Source: Blumeriella jaapii (taxonomy: Eukaryota; Ascomycota; Leotiomycetes; Helotiales; Drepanopezizaceae). From it: DNA of 64,000 nucleotides. The DNA lies in assembly GCA_009599575.1 (NCBI GenBank), contig VWND01000066.1, positions 310,001-374,000 of the forward strand, given 5' to 3'. The first letter of the stretch is position 1. Each line of letters begins with the position of its first letter. This document shows, piece after piece, positions 24,024-36,054 of the stretch. The translations under genes and the position numbers were made by a program. The notes below the pieces were generated by a model, which saw nothing but the letters and a program-made list of their open reading frames with translations, was not told the DNA's origin and did no database searches.

Positions 24024-25355
24024 ATGGGTGCTACCAGGAACGTGGCTGTCCTGATTTTGGTCATCTCCTTCTTCACCTTTATTGCGTTCTTTGGAAGATT
24101 GCCAGCATTGAGGTAGTGTTCAGACACCTTGTCACACACGTGAATTCATAGCTTACTGTGCGCAGAAACACTCCTATCGGGGCCCTTCATAGACTGATAT
24201 GGCTTCAAATTCCATCGACTCTTCGGGCTTGGGACCAAAGATTAACTCAAGGCCGCCTTAGTGCTTGGTTTACTCGAAAAGCATATGCACTATGGAACGA
24301 TAGACATCCCATAGTCATGGTAAGAAAGGTCTTAGGCCATGCTTCGTCAAGACACCTGCAGAAGAAGGATACTGGAGTAACACATCTTAGATCTTTTTCA
24401 TCCTTATTCTTTTGGTATCGGAGATCATGTTTCTACCTCCTGCATGGCACATGCTTAGTACCTTCAGAAAGATCGCCGCTATGACTCTTCTCTCCCTTCC
24501 ATACATATTTCTGTACACTTCAGCGGCACGAGATCCAGGCTACATTTCTCCGGATAATCATGCCCAAGCAATGACGCTATATCCTTATGATTTCACTATC
24601 TTTTTCATCCAGGTCGAAAATGCCAGACCTGCGATATTCTGAAACCTGCTCGTTCCAAACACTGCAGCATATGCAAACGTTGTATCTCGAAACTGGATCA
24701 TCACTGCGTATTCATAAACAACTGCGTCGGCTTCAACAATCAGAACCACTTCCTCTTACTCCTATTCACTACTGGAGTCTTGACAACCTACGCGTTTCAT
24801 GTTGGGTTTTCGATTCTCTCCGTCGAGATCCGTAAGCAGGTTCCGTCATGGACTGTCCTAGGCGAAGGATTCACTTGGTCTCAGTTCTGGAACGTGTGGG
24901 CATGGGCACTTCAAGAACATACGCGCATCGGAGCTGTCACCCTTCTCTGTCTCCTAACCACACCGTTGATATTCGGACTCCTCAGTTATCACATCTACCT
25001 CATCTGGGCCGGTACCACAACCAACGAGTCAATGAAGTGGTCAGACTGGCAAGCTGAAATGACCGATGGACTCGTGTTCAAACGCTCCCTACCCGCGGGC
25101 CGACCAAAAGACGAGAGTGTTGAACCTGCATGGAACCGTTGGCCAGTCGAAAGCCAGCAGGTTTTACTGCAGACAGCAGATGGTCTGCCTCCCCGAGGGC
25201 CAAATCTGGTTGGCAACGGGGAATGGGAAAGAGTCTGGAGGCTGGCTGACGTGGAAAATCTGTATGATCTGGGGTTTTGGGACAATCTGGCTGATGTCTT
25301 CTTCCCAACCAAGTGGGTTCAGGCTCGCGAGCCCGAAGGTGTGCGAGGGTCCTGA
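24024..25355 (+). CDS. SWF1: DHHC palmitoyltransferase SWF1, frame disrupted
   Basis: An S-acyltransferase of the ER/early secretory pathway; yeast Swf1 palmitoylates cysteines next to transmembrane segments, for example in SNAREs. Exons are 24024-24112, 24166-24319 and 24391-25355. The N-terminal signal-anchor helix (VAVLILVISFFTFIAFFG) is followed by the Swf1-type segment TPIGALHRLIW, helices, the DPGYISPDNHA motif, and the DHHC cysteine-rich domain with CQTCDILKPARSKHCSIC and DHHCVFINNCVG (residues about 155-205), then two more helices and a hydrophilic tail. The reading frame changes in the T5 run at 24601-24605: the upstream frame reads YPYDFTIFFI and the downstream frame begins FHPGRKC. 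Exon 3 is 965 nt, one short of a multiple of three, so one T appears missing; the corrected length is about 402 residues. Confidence 0.88.
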
Positions 25356-25673
25356 AGCTGCTCCTCGCCGACATACAAGACGGACATTCTTGCTCAGCAA
25401 TAGATCAGGCCGTGTACTCGACTCACGCCATGAGCCGGTGCATCTGTTCCAAACGCAATCACGCGGTGTTTTGGATCTTCGGCTCAAAACAATAGCACAT
25501 TGTCGCGGCATATGTTCTGATTCTGGCACTTCCGGTCTTCATGAAATCAAAGAAAGCGCTGCACATTTGAATCAGATACACAAACATCCAACGCCACCAA
25601 CGCCGTTGTCGCTTCGCTTCTTCCGTTTCGCTGCAAACTTCAGCTCCGTCTGTAACGCCCAGATCAAGTCCTG
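25356..25673. other. Convergent 3' intergenic region SWF1 / MFS transporter
   Basis: 318 bp between two converging genes. Nothing else was recognised. Confidence 0.6.
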
Positions 25674-27403
25674 TCAAACCGTCTCCTTCTCATCACTTTT
25701 CTTACTTCCTCCATGGCCCTGCCTGTCTGGATTATACCTCGACGCCCCTCTCAGCTTCGACCCAAACACATAAAATATGATAGGCATGGGAATCATCAGC
25801 GCTGCAACACCCCCCAATATATAACTTGCCACATTCACCCCCAGACCCCTGAACATGGGCGTCGCAAAGAGCGGGAATCCGGCCCCCGCCAAACTCCGTA
25901 GAAAGGTATTGGCAGCTTGCGCCGACGCTGCGTGCACTGTGAATGCATCGATCAAGTAATTGACCGCGTTCTGAAAAATGAGAATGAAACCCGCTCCAAG
26001 ACACCCGGCGCCCACGATACATATCGCCGGGCTCTTGTCCGCACCGGAACCGCCCCCAAACCAGAACAAACTCGCGCAGAACAGCACGGCTCCAAGTATC
26101 ATGGGCGGCAACCTCGCCTCCGGATCGTTCTTGAAGCCTTGCTCGTGGGCCGTGTCTAACTTCTTCCAGAAGATGGGCTGGTAGGCTGCTTGGATACCTC
26201 CTGAGATGACGACGCCCACAAGGACGGCGAGGAAGGGCAGAGATGACTGGACGGGGGTCCAGCCGCGATTCTCCTGGAACTCGACGGGAAAGGCCTCGAA
26301 GAGGAGGTAGAGAAGCCCGTAGACAAAGGCGTTGTATAGGGCCAGGCAGGCGATGATCGGCTCGGTGACGAGCATCCTCAGGGGCAGCGCGAGGTGCTTC
26401 TCGACGATGGTCCTGCCGGTCAGCTCCTCTTCGTCGGATTTGGCATGTAGGGCCCAGTTGCCGGTTGAGTGGCGGAGGTGTGCGGCCTTGCGTTGGAGGA
26501 GGACGGGCTGGGTTCGTTCGTTAGAAGGGCTGAGTGCCTGGGTAGGGTGGAGCGGCGACTCACGCCGTATGTTTCGGGGATGAAGAAGAGGCCAAGGGCG
26601 AAAAGGAAGAAAATCAGGCACGCGGTGATGTATTCGGTCCAGCGCCACTTGGGAACACGTCAATTGGGTTGCCATTGCACGGCGATCAGGGACCATACTC
26701 GCAAATGACTTTCGGTGATCGCAGATCCGATCAGAGGGCCGACGGTAGGGCCCCCAATCACGGCAATGGAATACCTGGATCGCCATCAACAACAGCACAC
26801 GAGGCCCCCTTCGCACAACCGCTTCTTACCCGACGACAGCGAGAGCTCGATCGTGGTCATCCCACATGTCGGCCAAGGCCCCGGCAACGTTGGCGATCGG
26901 GGCCGAAGCCATCAAGCCAGCGAAGAAGCGACACAGCATCACAGTCTGCAGGTTCTGCGCCGTCGCCACCCCGATCAAAAAGATGCCACAGACGAAGTAC
27001 GCCGGCAAGAACGAGATCTTCCTGCCGTACAGCTCGGAGATGGGCGCAAACAGCTAGCACACATCAGCACCCCGCGCCGCTCTCGCCGCAGGAGGGGCCT
27101 TACGAGAGGCCCGAAGGCAAAACCCAACACGTACAAGCTCAGGGTCAGGGTCGTGACCTCGGTGCTGACGCCGAACTCCTCAGACACCTGGCTGAAGGTG
27201 GGGCTGAAAGACGAGGAAGCGAACGACGCTCCCATGGTGGTGAGACCCAGCAGTGCTGTGATGGCCATCCTCTTCCTCTTGGTCCAGTTCAAGGGGTTCT
27301 CGGGGTCCTTCGGGCCATTCCATGTTACGAGGTCGTTCGGCCAGTCGTACTCGTCTCGGGGATCATGGGTGTGGCTGCGACAGAGCATGGAGCGGTTGTC
27401 CAT
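25674..27403 (-). CDS. MFS transporter, DHA1 type (second copy)
   Basis: A twelve-helix drug:H+ antiporter-like transporter. Minus-strand exons are 27403-27104, 27053-26830, 26774-26699, 26647-26564 and 26507-25674, with intact phases, giving 505 residues. It starts directly with the DHA1 N-terminal motif WNGPKDPENPLNWTKRKR and lacks a long N-terminal tail. Other marks are LFAPISELYGRKISFLPAY, MLCRFFAGLMASAPIANVAG, GGPTVGPLIGSAITE, WRWTEYITACL, FFIPETYGPVLLQRKAA and the C-terminal NYLIDAFTVHAASAQAANTF and GAGFPLFATPMFRGLG. It differs enough from the transporter at 2.8 kb not to be a recent duplicate. The substrate is unknown. Confidence 0.92.
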
Positions 27404-28798
27404 GGTGGGAGTCCTGATACTGTGTGGATTCTTAACCGAGAGTGTTTCTTTCTGTTAAGCGTGAATGAAATTGATCAGGCAGGAGCAGGAGCAGCAGCAG
27501 CAGCAGCAAGACTTGAAATCAACTATGCGTGTATCTAGATATATCTACCCACTCGACATCCCAACACTTCCCCTTATAGCCGTTACAGCCGTAGGATGTC
27601 AGTCACCTCGCTCCGATGTCGTCACCGCATCCCTTTGTCAACAACGGCCCTCGGTTAGCTCTGGACTAACTAACGACGATGGCACGCAACGCGCGTGCGT
27701 GCCAACCAACGCCTAGAGAACCGATAAGCCTACAGTATCTAAGTCCCCCCCCCCTCCCCAGGTCGTGGCCGACACGACACGTCCACGGGCCGACAGCCGG
27801 GAGTTCAAAAACCCCCGATCCCTCACAGTCATGGATTTGTTTCTCTGCCTACACTCCACCCCACTCCACTCGACCAGTGTCCGTCGCCTCGCGCTCCAGG
27901 CTGCTGCATATTCGGGAACGGCATCGCACCCACCACCGGTCTGGCGCCGCCGTCGTCGTCGAGTCTATCCGTCTATTCCATTCGACACCTCGTGTGCTCT
28001 GTTCAGCTGCCGCCCTCGAGCGCCGGTGGTGTTCAAAGGTCCGCGCCGAAAAGCTGGATTCCCAAAAGTGCCCGCCCCCCCCCCTCATCATCAACCGTTA
28101 ACGACATGCTGCTCATCGAAGCCCCACCCAGCCAGCCTTGCACACACGCGATTCCTGCGTGGGCTTCGTTCGTCCGCAACAGGCCGAGGACGAGAGAATG
28201 CCGACAAGGTGAAGAAAGAAAGAAAGAAAGAAAGCCCTTTTATGTCCCCTGAAAAACGGGATAGAGTTGCAAGCGTGCGAGACTTTCTGAGCACGCGGCT
28301 GATCTGAAGCGGGACTTAGGACGTCTTGCGCGTACGCGTACCGGTGTTTGTTGGCGTTGTTGATTGATAGAAAGAGGGAGTGAGTGATTTATTCGCTTAA
28401 TGTCCCGTTTTGGCGTTGCAGCGCTCCAGCATCATGTTTTTTTTTAAACCCAAAAAAAAAATAAAAAATAAATTTATTGGAGCAGAAGTTTCAGCATACC
28501 TACCTAGCTAGCTGCTTTTTTCTTCTTTTTTCTTTTTCTTCAGGGACAAAATCAACACCAGCCAGCATTCTTCTTCCCCCCTCCAAAGCCGCAAATGACC
28601 AACAGAAGACCTGACCCAGCCCAGCCCAGCCCACCCACCGACCAACACCTGTCCCTCCCTCCCTACACGGTACCAACCTCAACCTCACACATGTATCCCC
28701 TCCTCCTCCCAACATCCGGATAACCCACCCAGCCAGCCAGCCTGTCAGCCTGTCAACGCCCATCTTTCATCCCCGTAACATACAGGTCCGTCCGTCCG

Positions 28799-28839
<41 letters not shown>
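28799..28839. repeat. (CA)n(GA)n dinucleotide microsatellite
   Basis: A CA run of about six units is joined to a GA run of about fourteen units. Confidence 0.95.
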
Positions 28840-28841
<2 letters not shown>

Positions 28842-28887
28842 GGATCAAAACGACCTGTTTGCTGACCTACTGTAGCTATCGACCTAG

Positions 28888-29231
28888 CTGCGTGCCTACC
28901 TACCTACCTGCCTACTTACCTACCTACCTGCCTACCTACCTGCCTGCGTGCCTACCTGCGTACTTACCTGCGTGCCTAGCTACCTACCTACCTACCTGCG
29001 TACCTGCCTACCTACCTGCCTACCTACTTACCTACCTGCCTGCCTGCCTACCTACCCCCTGCGTGTTATTAAAAGATCGGGAGGACTCAGTGAGGTACGT
29101 CGTGAGACACTGCTCGTCTACCTACCTACCTACCTACCTACCTACCTACCTAACCTACCTAACCTACCTACCTAACCTAACCTACCTAACCTACCTACCT
29201 AACCTAACCTACCTAAGGTAGGTAGGTAGTG
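28888..29231. repeat. CTAC/CCTAA-rich tetra-pentanucleotide array
   Basis: About 340 bp is dominated by CTAC/CTGC tetramers, interrupted around 29055-29120. The distal 80 bp alternates CCTA and CCTAA units and ends in the inverted repeat ACCTACCT-A-AGGTAGGT. The open frames through it (PTYLPAYLP type) are a by-product of the repeat. Confidence 0.9.
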
Positions 29232-29601
29232 AGGGACTATGACAAGCAGTTGCAGTCGGTTACCTGACCCAAGATAGATGTGCTCGAGATGGACAAGGCC
29301 AAATCCTTGTAGGGGGGTGGTCAATTTGCCAGTCCGAATGTCGGGGAACACCGATCATAGGCACTGTAGCTTATATCATTAAGTGACTCGAGTAAGCGAC
29401 GGTCCAGCTCATGAGATACAGGTAGGTACCTAGGTACCTAGGTATGTACGCATCTCGGGGTATCGGCACACTATGCTCCCCATCCCATCTGCGCCTCTCC
29501 CAGCACCAGAAACACCACGCAATGCCATGTTGAACGCCGCCAATGGAACAGATCCCAACCGTCCCCCCCTGGCCCGCGAATCGTCGCCCTCATTCCATCC
29601 C

Positions 29602-32600
29602 TCATCCACCCCCCTCCCCTTTCCCGCTCTCGCCCCCAGCCCCAGCGTCGGCCGCCTCCTCGGCTTCCTTCCTCTCCACCCCCTCCCTCACCAGCTTCAT
29701 CTGATTCCTCAACTCCAGCACCTTCGCGTCCAGCTCGTCCCTCAGCTCCGGCGTACCCCCCGCAGCCATGAAACCCGCCATGCCCTTCTCCCAGAGCCCC
29801 CCGACCCCTCGCACGACCTGCGGTCTCTCGCCCGCCCCCTCCGGGACCGGGCCCGGCACGGGAACGGGCACTGCCCTCCCGACCCCCTCCCTCACGGGCA
29901 AAGCCAGCGTCCGGTCGCCGGTGCCAGTGGCCGCGTTCGGGATGCCGCCCAGTCGAGGCGGCGGCGCGTCTCGGCGAACATTCGCAGCCATCTGCCGCGC
30001 CATCTGCATCGTCCTCTCACTACCGGCAACCGTGGCCGCCGCTTCGTTGCGTGCGTGGGCTTCGGCATGCGCACGAGCAGCCGCTTGCGCTTGCACCTGC
30101 GCCTGCTTCAACGGGACCAGCTCCTTCACATACTCCTGCGCCTCCTTGCTCCCTTCCATCAAGAACTTGATGGCCAGCGTGGCGCGCTCTTTCAGGTACT
30201 CATTGTGGCCATCGTAGACGCAGCAGTTGAGCAACGGCATGATACCCTCAAAGTCTATCATCTGTCTCTGCACGATAGGGTTGCCCGGTCCATTGCGACG
30301 CGCGTTGGTGGGCGCCAGGAGAGCCGTAAGGATGATCAGGATTTGGACCTTGACGCCGGACCATGGGAACTTGTGTGGCGTATCGTGCAAAGGAGCTTGA
30401 AGTAGGGCGGGGGCTTGGTTGGGCATGGGGCGTTCGTCGAGAGATTTGCGGGCGACACCTGCTTCGAGGGCCCGGAGGAGAGCGACGAGCTCGTAAGTGG
30501 TTTCCCAGTCGATGAGGAGGTGGCGCATCTCGGATATCTCGGCAATGACGGAGATGAAATCGAGGTACTGCGACAGCCCGTCTTTGGCACGCTCCATGTC
30601 CCACAGGTCCACGGGGAAATCACTGTGGTGTTTCTTTTGCTGGCGGATCTGGGCTTGGGCGTAGATCAGTGCCAGGCAATCGGGCACCACCCGAGAACGG
30701 AAGTAGTTGTACAGGAAGTGGATGAGCTTTGCATCTCGTTGGTAGTCCTTGACGTCGTCGTAGATCGGGCTGTCCTTGCGCGCCCGAAACATGTAGTTGA
30801 TGAGGCGGAGGAGCACCGTCTGTGCCGGAGACACGATATCCTTGAGGATGCGAAGCGAGTTCCATGCATACGGCAGCAACGCATTGTGGTGGAACGACTC
30901 GATGATCTGCGCCGTGATCTGGAAGATGAATTGCTGGTCCGTCTGCTCCCACACCGCGATGAAGACCAGCAGCTCCCTCAAGAGGTTCTTGCCGCAGTCC
31001 AGAGCCAAGAACATCTTGCAGCGTGTCTTCTGCAGGTTTTCTCCTGCGGGAGTGAGTCCCGATCCCATCGAATCCACCACGCAAGCCTTGACGGTCATGT
31101 GCAGAGCCTCAATCTGTTTCGTGTCGAGGATGTTCGGGATCTCGGTCAACAGACCCCTCAGCGGGCCCTCGGCGTACGAATCATCGTCATCATCTTCCTC
31201 GTCTTCATCATCCTCGCCATCGTCGCCCTCGATCGAGCGCTCATCGATCTCGTCCGGGTGCATCTGCCCATGGGGAAGCTGCTCATAATGCTCTTCGTGC
31301 TCATAGTGATCGGCCTCTTGTCCCCTCGGTATGTAGCGATGCATAGCGTTTTCCTTGCACGCCGCGGCCCGTTCCTGTGCTCGCTCGACCGTCTCCATCG
31401 GCACGACCCAGCCGTCGAAATTGGCATCTCGGACTTTCTTCCACCAGACGTCGATTTCGTGCGATACCCTCCCATAAAGCTTGTCCTGCTCATACTTGTC
31501 CTCCACATCCGGTTTCCAGACGGGGTTCGTCGACTCTTCGCTACGACTGTCGACATCCTCGTAATCCGGCTCAGGAAGGGGCCCGGGCGTGAGGCCGGAG
31601 GGGACTTCGCTAGAGTACTTCTCCAGCAGCATGGCCGCCACCGGATCCTTTTTGTGGTGTCGCCGGATCCAATTGCCCACTTCCACGTGCACCTTCTCGA
31701 CATCCAGATCATCCGGCGGCATCTCGTGAATCGGGTCATTCTTCAGATCCTCGTCGAACAGCATCGCGTACCAGAAGGGCATCTTGAACCGGTCGTTGCC
31801 CATGGTCCAGTTATGCGTATGCTGCAAACACGTAACCAGCAGCTTCTTGTCTATTGCCCATTATTAGCCTCGTTCCACGACAAAAGCAGTCTCATTAAGG
31901 AGCCAGAGCCGCTCACAAAGCTCCGTGATCTCATTCAGCTTGTCCCTCCTCCCCACCTCAACCGTCTCCCCATCATAGCCCTTGCTCGTGACATTCACGC
32001 ACAGCACGATGAGCCTCTGCACCACGCGGTCGAACTTCACCGCCGCGCAGATCTCCTGCGCCGTGTCCTTGATCGCCAGCATATTCCTCGAAATCACCAG
32101 CAGGTTATTGAGATAATGCAGATCCTCCCTCAGCGCATCGTAATTCTTCAGGATCAGCTCCGCGGACTCGGAGACGTCGTGGGCGCTGCGCAGGCCGTCG
32201 GGCGTGCCAGGCGTGGAGCCGCCGCCGAGTGACCACTTGTCGAGGGAGGGGATGGCCGTGTTGAAGATCTTCTGGAGGTGCATCCAGATATCCACGTTCT
32301 TGGCGAGCGTTTCCCTACCCGTCTCTCGGTCAGCGACGCTCGGGGGGGAAGGGGGGGAGAGGGGGAAGGGAGAGGGGAGAAGCAAAGAGCCAAACACGCA
32401 CCTAACCTCGGCCTTGTTCAGGCTCAAATCCAAGGTGCGGGCGACCATCTTCTTCACCTCGACCATGGCCTTCATCAGATACGTGCCGGGGCGCTCGAAA
32501 TGCAGCTCCAGCGTGACGAGCGCGGCGTTGAAGTTGCGCTCCTCCTCCGTCTGCCGATTCCTGCGCTTGCGCATCGCCTCCTCCATGCCGACGCCGATGC

Positions 32601-32862
32601 CCATTCCGAGGCCCAGCAGGCCCGTCCGCTCCACCAGGTGACTGCTGCCGCTCGCCGCGCTGATGGCGTACCCATTCCCGTTCCCCTTCGCGTAAGGGCG
32701 GTTGAGGTGATGCGGCCGGTCGGGCAGGATGGATTCGCGGTGCGTGCGGGCCGTCTGCGTGCTCTCATCCCACCAGGTCGCGAGCGGCGTCTTGCATTTA
32801 CCGCAGATGGTGTGGGGGGTGCGCGGCGAGGGCAGCTGGTGCCCGCATTCGAGACAGTGCAT
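29602..32862 (-). CDS. Large helical protein, ataxin-10/Ctr86-like C-terminal region
   Basis: Exons 32862-32402, 32314-31917 and 31850-29602 on the minus strand encode 1035 residues with no frame problem. The start is a Cys-rich knuckle-like segment, MHCLECGHQLPSP and CGKCKTPLATWWDE, possibly a zinc ribbon. A long, mostly helical body follows, interrupted by a Glu/Asp-rich stretch (EGDDGEDDEDEEDDDDDS). The region GIMPLLNCCVYDGHNEYLKE followed by RATLAIKFLMEGSKEAQ resembles the ataxin-10 homologue domain (armadillo-type, Ctr86 in yeast). The tail is rich in Ala/Gln and Gly/Pro and ends in a charged coiled coil. Function is not known; ataxin-10 relatives are linked to cytokinesis and scaffold roles. 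The family call rests on one segment and is tentative. A longer in-frame start at 33057 would add a Ser/Pro-rich stretch and is less likely. Confidence 0.7.
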
Positions 32863-33578
32863 GGCGGGGTGGGTTGGGACCGAGGGGAGACAGAGTCTGA
32901 TGGAGTGAGAAGTCGGGGAACCCGAGACGGGGAGCGGAGGGGAGCGAGGAGGTTGCGGGAGGGGGGTGAGGAGGGGATTGAGGAGGGAGTTGAGGGAGTT
33001 GAGGGAGGAAGTGAAGGGGAGGAAGTGAAATATCTTCGCTCGCTCGACACCAGACAAGCGAGGGTGCCTCTCTAGCGGGTCGCCGGGGGTGTGCGCTTAG
33101 ACGGGATGGGACGGGAAGGGAAGGAAAGGAAAGGAAGGCGAAGCGAAGCGAGGCGAAGCGAAGATGGCTGGCATGGGCGTGGAGCAACGTCAACAAACAA
33201 CAACACACTTCACATGGCGTACGCTCCCCACAGCCGTCGAGACGTCGGGCAACCAATCGCCCAGCACAGCGTAATATTATTAGAGAGAAGGCATCGCCCC
33301 GCACAGCGTAATATTATGAGAGAGAAGGCCCCGGACTTTTCCGGCCCGCCTGTCGGCCGGCATGGCTGCGTGGGACAGCGCACGTCGTGTCAAAGCAAAA
33401 AGCAGAGCCACCCGGGGCGGCCTCGTCTCGTCTCGTCTCGTCGTCTCACGGCCATCCGGGACGCCACGCACATTATACACATTATACACATGCCCACCCG
33501 CGCGCGCACCGCCCATCGTCGACCCGTAGCAATGCCGCCACCCACGCGAGGGACATGAAAGACAGGCACACGCACGCC
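32863..33578. other. Intergenic region upstream of the ataxin-10-like gene
   Basis: No gene. It contains an AAGG/CGAAG-rich stretch (about 33110-33166) and a near-perfect direct repeat with a GCACAGCGTAATATTAT core at 33264 and 33301. Confidence 0.6.
33264..33328. repeat. Direct repeat, 28-29 bp unit, two copies
   Basis: GCACAGCGTAATATTAT plus AGAGAGAAGGC occurs at 33264 and again at 33301, differing by one or two bases, about 400 bp upstream of the ataxin-10-like start codon. Confidence 0.85.
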
Positions 33579-36054
33579 TCAGCGACCGCTCGGCGCGGCG
33601 TCACCCGTCGCGGACCCCGCCTCCCCCCCGGTCTTGGACTTCTTCTTGCGCGTCCTTCTCCGCTTCTTCTTCACCTGCTCCCCGGGGACCGCGTCGGGAT
33701 GCGGATCGTGGCCGTCCTGCGAGGCCGTCTGCGCGTCAGACGCATCCGGCGAGGTCGGGGCGCGCACCCGGGCCGGGCTGGGGTCGGCGGCCGGGGGCGC
33801 CCCGTGGGCGTGGTCGGGCCGGTCCTCGTCGCCGGCGCTGGTCGTCTGCAGGACGATCTTCCGGAATCCTCCGGAATGGATCACGTTCTCGGTGATGCTG
33901 CCGCTTCGCGCGACGCCCCGTTTCCGCGGGGTCCCGCTGCCGTACGAGTGCATGGACGCGAGCGTGTCGCTGCTCCGCTGGCTGCCCTCGCTGTCGTTTC
34001 GTGCCGCGCGCGCGGGACTGGGCCACGGAGCCCGGTCTCGAGACGCGAGGAGGGGCGCGTTCTCGTCATTCGTCGCGCCATCCACCTGCCGCGAGAGCTT
34101 GCTCGGGCTGTTCGGGGCGCTGCGCGCGAACGAGCCGTAGCCCTGGTGCAAGGCCATCACCCCGTCGCTCGCCTCCTTGCCCGCGTTGCGCACGAGGCCC
34201 TCCCCCTCGCCGCCGGCGGGGGCGGGGCGCGGGATCTCGCGGGCGGGCGCCTCCACGACGGGGCCGGGGGCGACGCCCGCGCCGGGGCGGGATTCCGCGC
34301 GGATCGGTCCCGTCAGCGCCGACTTGATCTTGACGGTGTTGTAGCGGGTGGACTTGGGCCGGCTCGCGAGGTTGGAGGGCCCGAGATGCTTGAGGTGCTC
34401 CCGCATGTCGTTCATGTTGCCGCGCACGGCGACCGTGTTGCCCTCCATGCCGCTGGAGCTCCTCCGGAGGAACGTGGTCTTCGGACTGGTGCCCAGGTTC
34501 GCGGCCGCGCCGGGCGATCGATCATCGGCCGCCACCTTCCGGGCCGCCGGGTCGTGCTCCTCCGCGCGCTGGAGGAGGGGATGCTCGGGCATCTGGATGA
34601 TGGACGACTCGGAGATGCTCCGTCGTTGGGCGCGGGATTTGGGCGCGGGGGTCATCCGTCGGATGGCTTTGTGCACGTCGATGTAGACATCCGACTCGTC
34701 GATGATTTCCCTGTCACGATCCGTTAGCCATGGCACGCGTCTCGGACGCGGAGATCCCCAAGCTCACTCTCCAATGAGTTCCTCGATGACATCCTCGAGG
34801 GTCACGACGCCGATGGCGCCATGGTTCTCGCCGGGACGCTCCGACACCAGGACCATGTGCGACTTTCCTTCCTGGAAGAAGTTGACGATATCCAGGCAGC
34901 TGGTCTCGGGGCGGGTCTCGGGGAGCGTGGCGAGCGCGAACTCGCTGACCTTCTTGCAATCTTCGGGATCGTAGGTGATGAGGATCTTGACCAGCAGCAT
35001 GCCCACGAAGTTCTGCCGGTTGTCGGGTTCGAAGATGGGGATGCGGGAGTAGCCGGCGCTGAGGATCACGTTCATCGTGTCCTCGTCGAGCACGGTATCG
35101 GCCGACATGGTGAACACGTCCTCCATGGGCGTCATGATGTCGCCCACGGCTTTGTCCTTGAGGTCCAGCACGGCGCTGATGATGGTCACCTCGTCCTGGT
35201 TGAGGCGCTCGGTGGGGCTGGCGCCCAGCGTCTTGTGCAGGGTCACCAAGGTCTTCAGGCCCGACTTCTTGTAGACCGTGCCGTGATCCTCGCCCAGCAG
35301 GTAGTCGAGCAGCTTCGCCGTCGGCCAGGCAATGGGGGCCATGAGCCACATCAGGCCGAGCACCGGCGGGGCCATGTACGCGCCGATGGCGAGCCCGTAG
35401 CGCACGCAGATGGACTGGGGGATGACCTCGCCGAAGATGACTCTCTGGGGTTAGCCGGGCGCTCGCCGTCGCGGGGGGGAGGGGGGGGGGGGGGGGAAGT
35501 GTGCGCGCCTACCGATCAAGAGGGTGCTGCCGAGCACGGCCGGCCACCCGCCGCCCAGCGAGCGATCCAGGATGATGGGCAAGGTCTCGTTGACAATGAC
35601 ATTGCTCAGCAGCAGCGTGACGAGGACCCAATGCTTCCCCTTCTGCAGCAGGTGGTAGACCTTCTGGGCGTGTCGCTGCTCGGTGCCCTCGCCCGACGTC
35701 GCAATCACCTGCAGATAGACGCCGTCCTGGCCCATCAAGCTGTGGGCGCCCGTTAGCCATGGCGGCGCCGCTCTCGTCGCGCCGGGGTACTCACGCAATC
35801 GTCAAACCCGCAAAGGCGCCGCCCAGCAGCACCAGCACGGCGGCGACGGCCAGATACAACCACATGGCCTGGTCCGGCGCGCGGCGGGGCGGCTCGTCGG
35901 CGTCCACCCAGCCGAGGAGGTGCTTCAGCGGCGCGGCCGTCGCACGGGAGACGTGGGCCAGGACGAGCAGGAAGACCTGGGCCACGGCGTGCCGGGCGGG
36001 CCGACGCGGCAGGCCTCCATACGGGCCCCCGGCGACGGTGGCTCTCGCGGACAT
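33579..36054 (-). CDS. MAM3: CNNM/CorC-type metal transporter MAM3 (DUF21 plus CBS pair)
   Basis: A membrane protein of the ancient conserved domain (CNNM/MAM3) family, involved in divalent metal (Mg, Mn) homeostasis at the vacuole in yeast. Exons 36054-35795, 35739-35513, 35440-34768 and 34710-33579 give 763 residues. A signal-anchor-like N-terminus precedes the DUF21 transmembrane block (about 70-240) with [34 protein letters not shown] and [20 protein letters not shown] pair follows (about 270-400; [43 protein letters not shown]). The C-terminal ~350 residues are disordered, Ser/Pro/Ala-rich and end in a Lys/Arg cluster ([13 protein letters not shown]). All splice phases agree. Intron 2 contains a long G run. 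The coding sequence is strikingly GC-rich. Confidence 0.92.
35473..35496. repeat. G-rich homopolymer in MAM3 intron 2
   Basis: A G run of about 24 nt with a single A, inside the 72-bp intron 35441-35512. Confidence 0.9.

Larger units (their letters stand above)
27404..29601. other. Intergenic region with microsatellites
   Basis: No supported gene in about 2.2 kb. Low-complexity frames at 27.7-28.3 kb and 28.9-29.2 kb are composition artefacts. The region contains CA/GA repeats, a large CTAC-type array and a TACCTAGGTA palindrome cluster near 29425-29450. Confidence 0.6.

Noticed and set aside
28859..29221. Open frame of PTYLPAYLP type
   Set aside because: Pure translation of the CTAC microsatellite.
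30415..32232. 605-codon open frame on the + strand
   Set aside because: Antisense shadow of the GC-rich ataxin-10-like gene, which has consistent splice phases and coding features on the minus strand.
33387..35756. Long + strand frames (446 and 311 codons)
   Set aside because: Antisense shadows of MAM3, a result of high GC content.
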